From Chryseobacterium sp. E1 (GTDB lineage: Bacteria > Bacteroidota > Bacteroidia > Flavobacteriales > Weeksellaceae): a stretch of 64,000 bases of DNA. Location: NCBI GenBank assembly GCA_019203745.1, contig CP078104.1, positions 2,852,001 through 2,916,000 of the forward strand, in the 5' to 3' direction. This document shows, piece by piece, positions 41,839 to 50,783 of the stretch. Position 1 is the first letter of the stretch. The number at the start of each line of letters is the position of its first letter. The notes beneath the pieces are model-generated. The model did not search any database and was not told where the DNA came from. It saw only the letters and a list, made by a program, of their open reading frames with translations. The translations under genes and the position numbers were made by a program.

Positions 41839-42618
41839 CTAAAATACCAGTTTTTAGGAAGGTTATGCAGAAGTTCAGTGTTGATAATTTCAGCACAGAT
41901 ACCTGGTTTTTCCCAATGTCCGTTGTGCCCGCAGTCCAGAATGTAAGATTTTATATTGGTTCTGTCCGGAAGGTTTTTGATCATCATATCAGTTTTTACG
42001 GCATTGTCATGCTTTCCTGCCAAAACTAAGATCTTGGTTTCCAGATTTTGTATGATATGTTTTTGTCTGTTCGTTCTACCATGCCTTTTACACATGCCAG
42101 AGCGCCCATATTGTTGGTGGAAAGTGCGGTTTCCAGTGCGGTTTCTATTTTTCCTTCCAGAATATCCCTTTCATTCGGGTTGAACAGGTTAGGAATTCCG
42201 GCTCTTGCATAATGGGCAAATGCATCTTTGATGATTCTATAGCTTTTGATGCGCTGCTGTTTTTTCTCTTCATCGTCTGCAAAATAAGTAGAGAAAAAGA
42301 GTGTTAAGCTTTTCAGGGTATTGGGATATTTCTCGGCAAAGGCCAGTGAAGTGTAGCCTCCCATAGAATGGCCCAGCAGGTGCACTTTATCAAGATTCTG
42401 GCTGTCCAGTACTTTTTGACTTCTTCTGCCATCATTTCCATAGTGTGAACTTCTCCTAAGATTTCAGACTGTCCATGACCGGGAAGATCAATTTTTAATA
42501 GTGAGAAATCTTTGGAAAGATGAGGTTCCATATCACTCCATATTGACAGGTTTTCCATAAAACCATGGAGAAGTACAAGTGTTTCTTTTCCGTTTCCTTT
42601 TCTTTCAAAGTTCAGCAT
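41839..42618 (-). CDS. alpha/beta hydrolase, frameshifted
   Basis: About 258 residues. It starts MLNFERKGNGKETLVLLHGF, with the HGF oxyanion motif, then IDLPGHGQSE. After an indel near 42400 the nucleophile elbow reads VHLLGHSMGGYTSLAFAEK (GHSMGG, catalytic Ser). After another near 42060 comes ILVLAGKHDNAVKTDMMI with the catalytic Asp, and the His is in DCGHNGHWEKP. The present open frame runs on to 41784, but that tail overlaps the next lipoprotein's signal peptide; the end at 41839 assumes one more indel in the A5 run and is a guess. The substrate is unknown; the family covers esterases and related enzymes. Confidence 0.78.
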
Positions 42619-42623
42619 GATTC

Positions 42624-42631
42624 CAAAATTA
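42624..42631 (-). promoter_or_regulatory. possible -7 element for hydrolase gene
   Basis: Minus-strand TAATTTTG lies only 5 bases before the ATG, which would give a nearly leaderless mRNA. Confidence 0.3.
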
Positions 42632-42691
42632 TAGAGTTAAATAATGCAGCAACAGCTATGCCGCTATTTAGTTGTACTTTCAAATGTAAAC

Positions 42692-42721
42692 AAAAAGAGC
42701 ATTTTGAAAATGCCCTTTCTC
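42692..42721 (-). terminator. exbD terminator
   Basis: A hairpin centred on GCATT/AATGC (42699-42703 with 42709-42713), extended by AAAG/CTTT pairs; U run on the minus strand, directly after the exbD stop. Confidence 0.6.
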
Positions 42722-42723
42722 TT

Positions 42724-43248
42724 TTATTGAGTTAATTCCTTATAAACTTTCGTTTCCCAAGGCTTGATATCTGTTACTCCATACCGTTCTTTTTTGGCAA
42801 TGGCCAGATTGTCCAGCATGTCTACAAAATTCTTATAGTTGGCCTCATCAGTAGGCTTGATAATTACGGTAAAGTTTCCCGGTTTTGGAGCATTTTTATA
42901 AGCTTCGGAAATGATTTTTGAAATCTTTATTCCGCTGAAATCGGTTTCTTTAAAATTGCTTGTATTCAGATCAGCTGCATTACTTTGATGATAAAAAACA
43001 CGGTTGTCTTTTCCCAGAATAAACGAGATTTGGTTTTTATCTCCAATTACAGGTATATTGATAGGATTGGGATTAGGATCTTTTGCCGGCAGTCCCAGAT
43101 CCATAACGTTGGGTTTTGTAAAATTGGTTGTGAACATAAAGAATGTGATGAGCAGAAATCCCAGGTCTACCATAGGAGTCATGTCTACTCTGATCAGTTT
43201 TTTCTTTTGCTTGCCGCTTTGTTTTTCTTGTGCGATTACTTCAGCCAT
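42724..43248 (-). CDS. exbD: ExbD/TolR-family biopolymer transport protein
   Basis: An unbroken 174-residue protein. A short basic cytoplasmic tail (EKQSGKQKKKLIRVDM) precedes one membrane helix, TPMVDLGFLLITFFMFTTN, with the conserved proton-carrying aspartate (MVDLGFL). The rest is periplasmic, ending WETKVYKELTQ. ExbD works with ExbB and TonB to energise outer-membrane transport, or with TolQ. No exbB or tonB lies beside it; an ExbB/TolQ-like gene starts at 63685, 20 kb away. Flavobacteriia often encode two or more ExbD proteins; this seems a solitary one. Confidence 0.88.
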   Translation of the reverse strand: MAEVIAQEKQSGKQKKKLIRVDMTPMVDLGFLLITFFMFTTNFTKPNVMDLGLPAKDPNPNPINIPVIGDKNQISFILGKDNRVFYHQSNAADLNTSNFKETDFSGIKISKIISEAYKNAPKPGNFTVIIKPTDEANYKNFVDMLDNLAIAKKERYGVTDIKPWETKVYKELTQ

Positions 43249-43437
43249 AATTAATATTTTAAAATGTTAAACGGTATTTGATGAAAACTTTAAAAACCCG
43301 ATCGTAGTTTTGAAAAGTTGATACAAAGTTTATACCTAAATTTATAAAACATCAATAATTTTTCATTTTATTTAAATAATTATACTTAAATACTGTTAAA
43401 ATCAATTGATTTAAATTATGACCTGCTGATTCAGACA

Positions 43438-44974
43438 CTATTTGCTGACAGATATCTTTTCAGATAAAATAACTTCTTCTTTATTTTTTACCTGTACGAT
43501 ATAGATACCATTGGTGAATGGGGAGGTATTGATTCTTATTTTTTCTTCATGATATTTTTGAGAGAAAAGCTGCCTTCCGAACATATCGGTAATGCTGATC
43601 ACCGTTTCTTTAGGAAGATGGTCCAGATAAAGAAAATCTTTTACGGGATTAGGATAAACAGCAGGTTTGCTGATAATATGACTTTCAAGGTGCTTAATTG
43701 CTCAGGAGCCAATTTTACGATCCAGGCTTCACTGCTGCCATGGGCTGTCGTAATATCTCCGTCTGTAGAAAAGGATTCTCCTGCGATGATATACCCGCCA
43801 TCAGTTGTCTGTTGAATGGAATAAGCCTGATCAAAAGCGCTTCCACCCAACGATTTCTGCCATTGTGTATTTCCTGAAGAGTCTAATTTTACAATCCAGT
43901 AGTCAGCACCTCCATGAGTTCCTGTGATATTTGCAGATGCGGCTTCTCCTGCCACAATATATCCTCCGTCAGAAGTCTGTTGGGTAGAATAGGCATAATC
44001 GTTACCGTTACCACCGAAATATCTTTGCCATAAGGGATTCCCGTTAGCGTCTAACTTGGCTACACAATAATTGGAAATTCCAAAAGCTGTCGGAACTTCT
44101 GAATTTACGGAGTTGGAACCTCCTGCCACAATATATCCTCCGTCCGTAGTTTGTCTGATAGATTCTGCAGCATCGGCAAGGTTGCCTACTAATGATTTTT
44201 CCCACTGTATGTTTCCTGATTCATCCAGTTTTACGATCCAGAAATCTTCGTTTCCATGATTTCCAGTAACGTCTCCATTGTTAGAGGCAGCTCCTCCGGC
44301 TACAATATATCCTCCGTCCGTAGTCTGTTGGATTGATTCTGCTCTATCGTAAGAAGTACCACCCAATGATTTTTGCCATTGTATGTTTCCTGAAGCATCC
44401 AATTTTACGATCCAGTAATCTGAATTTCCATGATTTCCTGTGACATCTCCGTCGTTAGAATAAGATTCTCCTGCCACAATATATCCTCCGTCAAAAGTTT
44501 GCTGAATAGAATTTGCTTTATCCTGATTGCTTCCGCCTAATGATTTCTGCCATTGTAAGTTTCCTGAGAGATCTAATTTTACGATCCAGAAATCTGAATT
44601 TCCGTGATTGCCTGTAACATCTCCGTTGGTGGAAGAAGATTCCCCGGCCACAATATACCCTCCGTCAGAAGTCTGCTGAATAGAGTTTACATTGTCATCA
44701 TTATTTCCACCCAATGATTTCTGCCATTGTATAGTTCCTAAGGCGTTTAATTTCACGATCCAGTAATCGAAATATCCCTGATTGGCTGTAACATCTCCGT
44801 TGCTGGAAGCAGACCCACCGGCTATAATATATCCTCCGTCAGAAGTTTGCTGAACAGAATTTGCCAGATCTCCGTCACTTCCGCCCAAAGCTTTCTGCCA
44901 TTCTATGGAAGGAGAGGCCTGGGCTGCTAGCGTAGAACAGATAAGAAATAAAAAGTAGAGGTAAAATATCTCAT
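43438..44974 (-). CDS. secreted seven-repeat protein with T9SS type A sorting domain, frameshifted
   Basis: About 512 residues. The signal peptide begins MRYFTSTFYF and, after a one-base change, ends FLICSTLAAQASPSIEWQK. The body is seven near-identical ~56-residue units, each with a QQTSDGGYI(I/V)AGE-type core, GDVTGNHGNSDFWIVKLD, and NIQWQKSLGG. The pattern resembles beta-propeller (delta-60-like) repeats, and seven units would close a propeller. The C-terminus, in other frames, is a type A sorting domain: PAVYPNPVKDFLYLDHLPK, ITDMFGRQLFSQKY and NGIYIVQVKNKEEVI. Inferred to be exported by T9SS; ligand or activity unknown. The repeats are also similar at DNA level and thus liable to copy-number error in assembly. 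Confidence 0.82.
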
Positions 44975-45000
44975 ATGTATTTGAATTGGTGTTAGTTGCT

Positions 45001-45008
45001 CAAATGTA
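45001..45008 (-). promoter_or_regulatory. -7 element for the seven-repeat gene
   Basis: Minus-strand TACATTTG matches TANNTTTG, 26 bases before the ATG; the same octamer as at accA. Confidence 0.5.
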
Positions 45009-45065
45009 ATTAATTTTGAATTACCTGTAATGTTTTTATTGCTTATTAAATTCATTTAAATAAAA

Positions 45066-45089
45066 AACTCACACGGTAAAGTGTGAGTT
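45066..45089 (-). terminator. terminator of tilS-dsbD
   Basis: A 9 bp perfect stem (45066-45074 with 45081-45089) with A-rich left flank, U run on the minus strand, 26 bases after dsbD. Confidence 0.85.
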
Positions 45090-45114
45090 GTAAAAGATAT
45101 GTAAAAAGAATTAT

Positions 45115-47173
45115 TTACTTTTTTATAAAAATTAACCCCGCATTCCAGGAATTTTTTGAAATCTTCTTTTGGCATGTATCCTGAAACAGGAGTGTTGATT
45201 ACCTTGCCCTCAGGAGTTATTAAAACATAGTGAGGCTGTGAGTTGTTGTTAAAGTTGACCTGCTGGAATAAGCTCCATCGGTCACCAATGGTTTTTACCT
45301 TTTGATCTGCCCGTCTCCAAGATCAATTTTAGTTTTCTGATCTTCAGGAAGCTCTTCCTTATCATCTACATATAGAGAGGCAAGCACCACATCATTTTGA
45401 AGGATTGGCAAAATGTCTGCTTCACTCCATACGAATTCTTCCATTTTTCTGCAGTTTTCACAGCCATATCCGGTAAAGTCAATAAGGATGGGTTTATTTT
45501 CCTTTTAGCAATTTCTATTGCCTTAAAGAAATCGTGCTCAGGATGCATTCCCAAAATTCCATCCTTTTCATCATGGAAATAGCTTACATTCAATGGAGGT
45601 AAAATTCCGCTTAAGAGCTGTAATTTCGGACGATCAGAAGGAATTAACCCTGAACCAGATAAATGACAAAACCAATTCCCAACGCCCTAGAATCTTTCTT
45701 GTAACAGAGATCTTAGGCTTTTTATCATCATGCGGGAATCTGATCAGACCAAATAAATATAAAGCTAATCCTAATGCAATAACGATCCAGATACCGATGA
45801 AAAGCTCTCTTTTCAGCAAGAATGTTTTAGATACAAGGTCTGCTTTTGATAAGAATTTTAAAGCCAAAGCCAGTTCTACAAAACCTAAAACAACCTTCAC
45901 CGTGTTCATCCATCCCCGGATTTCGGAAGACTCTGTAATGCCTGCGGGAATAAAGCCAATAATCCGAAAACGATTGCCCATGCCAGTCCGAATCCGGCTA
46001 AAGCAAAGGTCAATAACATGGGAACATTGGTGGATCCCGTTACCGCACTTCCTAATAAACTTCCTAAAATAGGTCCTGTACAAGAGAAAGAAACGATTAC
46101 CAGCGTTAATGCCATGAAGAAAATTCCGATGATTCCTCCGGCTTCTTCCGCTTTTGAAGATTTGTTGGCAATTGAACTTGGTAAAGTAATATCATAATAC
46201 CCGAAGAAACTTCCGGCAAAGAAGATGAATATGATAAAGAAGGCAATATTCAGCCATACACTAGTAGAAATCTCATTGAAGATATTTCCTGCAATTCCGT
46301 CGATAACATGGAAAGGAATACTTAATAAAACAAAGATCAGCAGGATGAAAAAGCCATAAATAAGTGCATCTCTTTTTCCTTTTGCTTTGTTTTTGCTTCC
46401 TTTGGTAAAGAAAGATACCGTCAGTGGGATCATCGGGAATACACATGGAGTAAGTAATGCAATTAATCCACCGATAAACCCTAAGAACAGGTAAGTCCAG
46501 TAATTTTCATCCACCTTTTCTGATGCGGTACCGCAATCTGTCAATGGATTTTTGAAATCTATCGTTTCAATTTTCAGCTGTTTAGGATCAAGTTTTGGTC
46601 CTTCAGAAATGGTAATTTCCTGTTTCGCAGGATTCTCAGTTACGGTTTCAACTGCTTTTACAGAATCTTTTGCAGGTTCCGCTGTTCCTTCAGTGGCCGC
46701 TTCTTCAGTTGCTCCTTTTGGGGTAACCTTCTGATTGAACTCTAGCGTATTGGGAGCCAGACAAACCCTGTCGTCACACGTCTGATAAGTGATCTCGGAA
46801 GTAACATCTGCAGGTTTTGAAGGATCTTTTAATTTAAATTTCTGCTTAAACCCCGCAGTATTGGAATAGTATACAATCGTTCCCCGAAAGCCTCAGAAAA
46901 CTCTTCGTGTTTTTTACCTGTTTCGGTAAACTTTCCGATCAGCTCGATATTCTTTCCGGTTACTTTGTATTCGGTTGGGATTCCCGTGTCTTCGGGCAGG
47001 TCTTTTGAATAAATATGCCAGCCGCTTTCCATCGTTGCATTCAACACCGCTTCGTACTGGTTGTTGCCAAGATCGTTGATGGTAAATTTAAACTTTACGG
47101 GATTTTTGATCTGTGCGTTAATTCCCGTTGCTAAAAATAGTAGAATTAATAAAAACCAATTTCTAAATTTCAT
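45115..47173 (-). CDS. dsbD: thiol:disulfide interchange protein DsbD, frameshifted
   Basis: About 686 residues in at least five frames. The signal peptide (WFLLILLFLATGINAQ) is followed by a periplasmic DsbD-alpha-like domain (ESGWHIYSKDLPEDTGIPT), an Ala/Glu/Pro-rich linker, and a CcdA-like membrane domain starting FLGFIGGLIALLTPCVFPM with the conserved PCxxP cysteine. The second cysteine lies in VIVSFSCTGPILGSLLG. The C-terminal thioredoxin-like domain has FTGYGCENCRKMEEFV (CxxC) and ends near GYMPKEDFKKFLECG. It carries electrons from the cytoplasm to periplasmic thiol proteins. The ATG overlaps the tilS stop by 11 bases, so the two are an operon. The exact end is uncertain by one codon because of the A6 run. 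Confidence 0.9.
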
Positions 47174-48509
47174 TGTTCATTTCATTAAAAATTTTGAGAC
47201 TCCATTTTGTCTTCTCATCTTTTGCATATCTTCTGTCCTGTCTGAAAGGGATGATCCCAAGTACAGAATCACTACTGTCAGTCAGTATCCAGATTTTTTG
47301 CCTCGCTAAAATAGATAATTTTTCGTCCCTAAAAAATTTAGAAACTTTCTTTTTCCCTGAAAAACCTACCGGATAAAACTCATCGCCATCCTTTTGCTTT
47401 CTCAACCGTAATGGAAACTGAAGTTTTTCAGCATCAAAATCCCAATCAAAACTCTTATTGATTCCATCGATGCTTTCGATAGAATCTCCGAGATTGACAG
47501 GGAACAGATTTTCCGAAAAATCAAAATGATCAGTCAGTATAATTTCGTCCGGGGTTTCAGATTTTTTATTTTTATCCGTGAAGATCAATTCATCCCGGCT
47601 TACGGTCAATTGATAATCTTTGGAAAAAAAAAAGAACTGTTGTTTTCAGCTTTAAAAATTTTAGGAATTTCTTCTTCCTGATTGAATCCGTATTTTTTAA
47701 AATTTCAAACTTTACGAAATCGCTTTCCTGATCCAGTTTTTCCTTTGATAAGATTTTATGCTCAGGGTTAAATACACTCAGTTTATTTTCTATTTCCTGA
47801 ATCTGTTTTTGTACAAAATTCTTGGTTTGGTTCAGGTAAGAAGAACTCTTTTGAAATTTTCCAGAAAATGATCGTTGGTCTCCATCAATGCAGGGACGAT
47901 TTCATTTCGGATCTTATTTCTCAGATAATCACTTTTTTATTGGAAAGATCTTCCCGGAATTCAATATGGTTCTGCTCTGCAAACTGATAAATTTCTTTTT
48001 TGAAAAACTCAGGAGCGGACGAAGAATATCATTGTCGTTGGCAGGAATTCCGCTCAGACCACTGATGCCGGAAGCTTTGGAAAGGTTGATGATAAACGTT
48101 TCCAGCTGATCATTCAGATGATGTGCCGTAACCAGAAATCTGAGGTTTTTCTTTTCCTGAATTTCTTTAAAAAACGGTAACGAAGCTCCCTGGCCCAAAG
48201 CTGGATGGATTTTTCCGGTTTATTATCTCTGTCGGAAACCTCATACAAATGAAAATTTATATGATTTTTCTCACAAAAATCCTGTACGACTTTCTGATCG
48301 AGATCCGAATCATTTCCCCGCAGCTTATAATTGATGTGTGCTACTTCAAACGGGTATCCTGAATGGCCCGTTGTGTTTCTTAAACCGTTGAATAATGAGG
48401 CCAGGACCATAGAGTCTGCCCCTCCGCTCACTGCCAGAAGATAAGTGTGTTTTTCAGGTTGCTGAACAAGATTTTCTAACTGATAACTAAAGCTTGATTT
48501 TTTCAACAT
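47163..48509 (-). CDS. tilS: tRNA(Ile)-lysidine synthetase, frameshifted
   Basis: About 448 residues. TilS makes lysidine at C34 of the AUA-decoding tRNA-Ile and is essential. The N-terminal PP-loop ATPase motif is LAVSGGADSMVLASLF; then FEVAHINYKLRGNDSDLDQ. After a frame change near 48190 come TAHHLNDQLETFIINLSKA (with the HxxxD pair) and ASGISGLSGIPANDNDILR. The C-terminal lysine-tRNA synthetase-like domain is in the last frame: FSGKKKVSKFFRDEKLSIL with WILTDSSDSVLGIIPFRQD. At least four indels lie between 47610 and 48190. Overlap with dsbD and a promoter element 24 bases upstream support a tilS-dsbD transcript. Confidence 0.9.
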
Positions 48510-48532
48510 ATACGTTGAGAATTTCTTTTATG

Positions 48533-48540
48533 CAAAGATA
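48533..48540 (-). promoter_or_regulatory. tilS-dsbD -7 promoter element
   Basis: Minus-strand TATCTTTG matches TANNTTTG, 24 bases before tilS; back-to-back with the ompA-family promoter. Confidence 0.6.
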
Positions 48541-48566
48541 ACCGATATAATTCAATTGAATTTTCC

Positions 48567-48574
48567 TAACTTTG
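48567..48574 (+). promoter_or_regulatory. -7 element for the OmpA-family gene
   Basis: TAACTTTG matches TANNTTTG, 22 bases before the ATG at 48597. Confidence 0.55.
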
Positions 48575-48596
48575 ATTGGTCTAAAAAAGATTATTT

Positions 48597-49430
48597 ATGA
48601 AGATTTTAAAAATTGTAGCAGTTTCTGCAATGGCACTGGGGCTGACATCTTGTGTAAGCAAGAAGCAATATGATGCGCTGAGCACAAACTATAAGCAGTG
48701 TATTGAAAATATCGGCGAAAGACAAAGAGAAATTCAGGATCTGAAATCTCAGAATTCTGCATTGACAGGAGAAAATAACTTATTGAAATCTCAGCACGAT
48801 GCTTTGAAATCATCTCTTGATGCATGTCTGTCCAACACTGGAAAAAGCTCTGCTAACATTGATAAACTGGTAGGCGAGATCAATGCTTCAAACTCTTATA
48901 TCAAGCAATTGATATCAAGCAATGCTAAAAACGACAGTTTGAATCTTGCCTTGTCTAACAAGCTGAAGAGATCTTTGGATAATGTATCTGATGAAGATGT
49001 ACAGGTGAAAGTGCTGAAAGGTGTAGTAATGATCTCTCTTTCTGATAAAATGCTATACAAAACAGGAGATTACAATATCTTACCTGCAGCTCAGGAAGTA
49101 TTGGGTAAAGTGGCTAAAGTAATCAACGATTATGATAAATATTCTGTACTGATTGAAGGTAATACAGATAATGCACCGTTGAATTCTGCAAACCTGCCGA
49201 GAGACAACTGGGATCTTTCTGCACTGAGAGGTACTTCTGTAGCTAAAGTTCTTCAGACCCAGTTTGGAGTAGATCCTGCAAGAATTACAGCAGGAGGACG
49301 TTCCGAATACAATCCTAAAGCAACAAACATGAGCGTTTCAGGAAGAGCAGAAAACAGAAGAACAGAAATCATCATTATGCCTAAGCTGGATGAATTCATG
49401 AAGTTAATGGATATTGCTCCGAAAAAATAA
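48597..49430 (+). CDS. OmpA-family peptidoglycan-binding lipoprotein
   Basis: An unbroken 277-residue protein. The signal peptide MKILKIVAVSAMALGLTSC ends in a lipobox (GLTSC). A long coiled-coil region follows (residues ~25-110, RQREIQDLKSQNSALTGEN, with heptad-like spacing), then a C-terminal OmpA domain (~150-270): VLIEGNTDNAPLNSANLPR, DNWDLSALRGTSVAKVLQT, then VDPARITAGGRSEYNPKAT. The Asp and Arg (SxxRAENRRTEIIIM) that grip diaminopimelate are present. It probably tethers the outer membrane to peptidoglycan. The exceptionally long terminator after it fits a highly expressed gene. Confidence 0.92.
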   Translation: MKILKIVAVSAMALGLTSCVSKKQYDALSTNYKQCIENIGERQREIQDLKSQNSALTGENNLLKSQHDALKSSLDACLSNTGKSSANIDKLVGEINASNSYIKQLISSNAKNDSLNLALSNKLKRSLDNVSDEDVQVKVLKGVVMISLSDKMLYKTGDYNILPAAQEVLGKVAKVINDYDKYSVLIEGNTDNAPLNSANLPRDNWDLSALRGTSVAKVLQTQFGVDPARITAGGRSEYNPKATNMSVSGRAENRRTEIIIMPKLDEFMKLMDIAPKK

Positions 49431-49488
49431 TAACTGATTGATAGGAGATTGCTAAACTTTCTGCAACTCCTGTTATTCTTTAACAATA

Positions 49489-49548
49489 TAAGCCACAAAA
49501 GCTGAAAACTTAAAAATAACTTAAGTTTTTAGCTTTTGTGGCTTTTTG
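49489..49548 (+). terminator. strong terminator of the OmpA-family gene
   Basis: Two stacked stems: 14 bp (49490-49503 with 49531-49544) and 9 bp (49505-49513 with 49521-49529), then a T run. The rest of the gap to 49692 holds nothing recognisable. Confidence 0.9.
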
Positions 49549-49692
49549 TTTTCTTATAATTTTGGGTGTTTGTAAGTTGTTGTAAATCAATTTTTAATAA
49601 AATTACAACAAGTTGATGTTACAGTTGAAAATTTATTAAATTCATAACCGCTACTATAGAAGCAATTATAAAAATATTATAACACAATTTGT

Positions 49693-50529
49693 ATGAGAGA
49701 AATTATTACTAAAGGCAGTCATGTACTGTTCAAAGAAGGCATTATTAATTACATTAAAAGAAAGCTGAATATTACCTATCTGGATAGTATCATGACGTAT
49801 ACCATTGATTATCGGGGTAAAAAAACTAAAATCATCCTTAACAGGAAATTTGGATTCGTAGATATGATGATTTTTAAACATGGTATTTATGAAAAAGATA
49901 TTATAGATGATATATATGCTGAACTGGATGATACCAAAATAATGTTGGATATCGGTTCCAATATAGGCCAGCACAGTTTAATTCTAAGTTCCTATTGTAA
50001 ACAGATATATGCCTTTGAACCTATTCCAAAGGTGTATGACCAATTCAGAAGCAGTATTGCTAAAAATGATATTAAAAATATCAAAACATATAATCTCGGA
50101 ATCAGCAACAGAAGTGAGACCAAGGAATTTAATTTCATTGACAATCATGCCGGAGCAAGCTCTTTTATAGACAGAGCTGATGAACATGCCCATAAAATAA
50201 CCGTTACAACTGATACTCTCAGCAATATTTTAGGTGACACTTCATTTCATGTTATGAAAATAGACGTTGAAGGATATGAAGCTGTAGTTATACTGGGAAA
50301 TAAAGAAATCATTCTGAAGAACAGACCCGTAATTTTTGTTGAATACGACAGAAAATGGATTCTGGAAGAAGGTTCTCATACTCCGGAAGAATTATATAAC
50401 TTTTTTATAGAGAATGGCTTTCAGATATACAGCAGAATTCAGAATAAAAATATAGAACAGGAAGATTTTAATAAAATATTTCAGGATAATTGGGTCATAA
50501 AACCCATACCAGGATTCCAGAAAGATTAA
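49693..50529 (+). CDS. FkbM-family methyltransferase
   Basis: An unbroken 278-residue protein. An N-terminal region (KEGIINYIKRKLNITYLDS) is followed by a SAM-binding fold with motif I MLDIGSNIGQHSLILSSYC, YAFEPIPKVYDQFRSSIAK, the FkbM-typical NLGISNRSETKEFNF, and KIDVEGYEAVVILGNKEII with FVEYDRKW. The KIDVEGxE motif is the hallmark of FkbM-type O-methyltransferases, which often act on sugars or polyketides. It stands alone between two terminators, so no pathway can be assigned; surface-glycan modification is possible. Start ATG at 49693 fits the usual length. Confidence 0.85.
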   Translation: MREIITKGSHVLFKEGIINYIKRKLNITYLDSIMTYTIDYRGKKTKIILNRKFGFVDMMIFKHGIYEKDIIDDIYAELDDTKIMLDIGSNIGQHSLILSSYCKQIYAFEPIPKVYDQFRSSIAKNDIKNIKTYNLGISNRSETKEFNFIDNHAGASSFIDRADEHAHKITVTTDTLSNILGDTSFHVMKIDVEGYEAVVILGNKEIILKNRPVIFVEYDRKWILEEGSHTPEELYNFFIENGFQIYSRIQNKNIEQEDFNKIFQDNWVIKPIPGFQKD

Positions 50530-50604
50530 CAGGCTTAAGTTGTTGATCAGATCTGACATCAGTTCACATAATCAATGTTAAAAACTGTACTGCTAAAGTA
50601 TTAA

Positions 50605-50631
50605 ATCCCGGATTTTCCGGGATCTTTTTTT
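50605..50631 (+). terminator. terminator of the FkbM-family gene
   Basis: The stem ATCCCGG/CCGGGAT (50605-50611 with 50617-50623) is followed by T7, 76 bases after the stop. Confidence 0.9.
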
Positions 50632-50783
50632 GTGAATGAATTGTTATTTTCTCATGTAACTTTTAAAGCAATAGGACTACCTATTAAAAAACGATACAGC
50701 CTTTGGGAATCAGAATAATATGCTAATGTTGAAGGAAGTTCACCACTGCTTATCAGAAAATTATCCATAAAAATATTAGGCAT

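Noticed and set aside
43641..44888. Regular 168-base repeats as a possible CRISPR array or tandem satellite
   Set aside because: The units are coding, with an open frame and conserved protein motifs; there are no short identical repeats with unique spacers.
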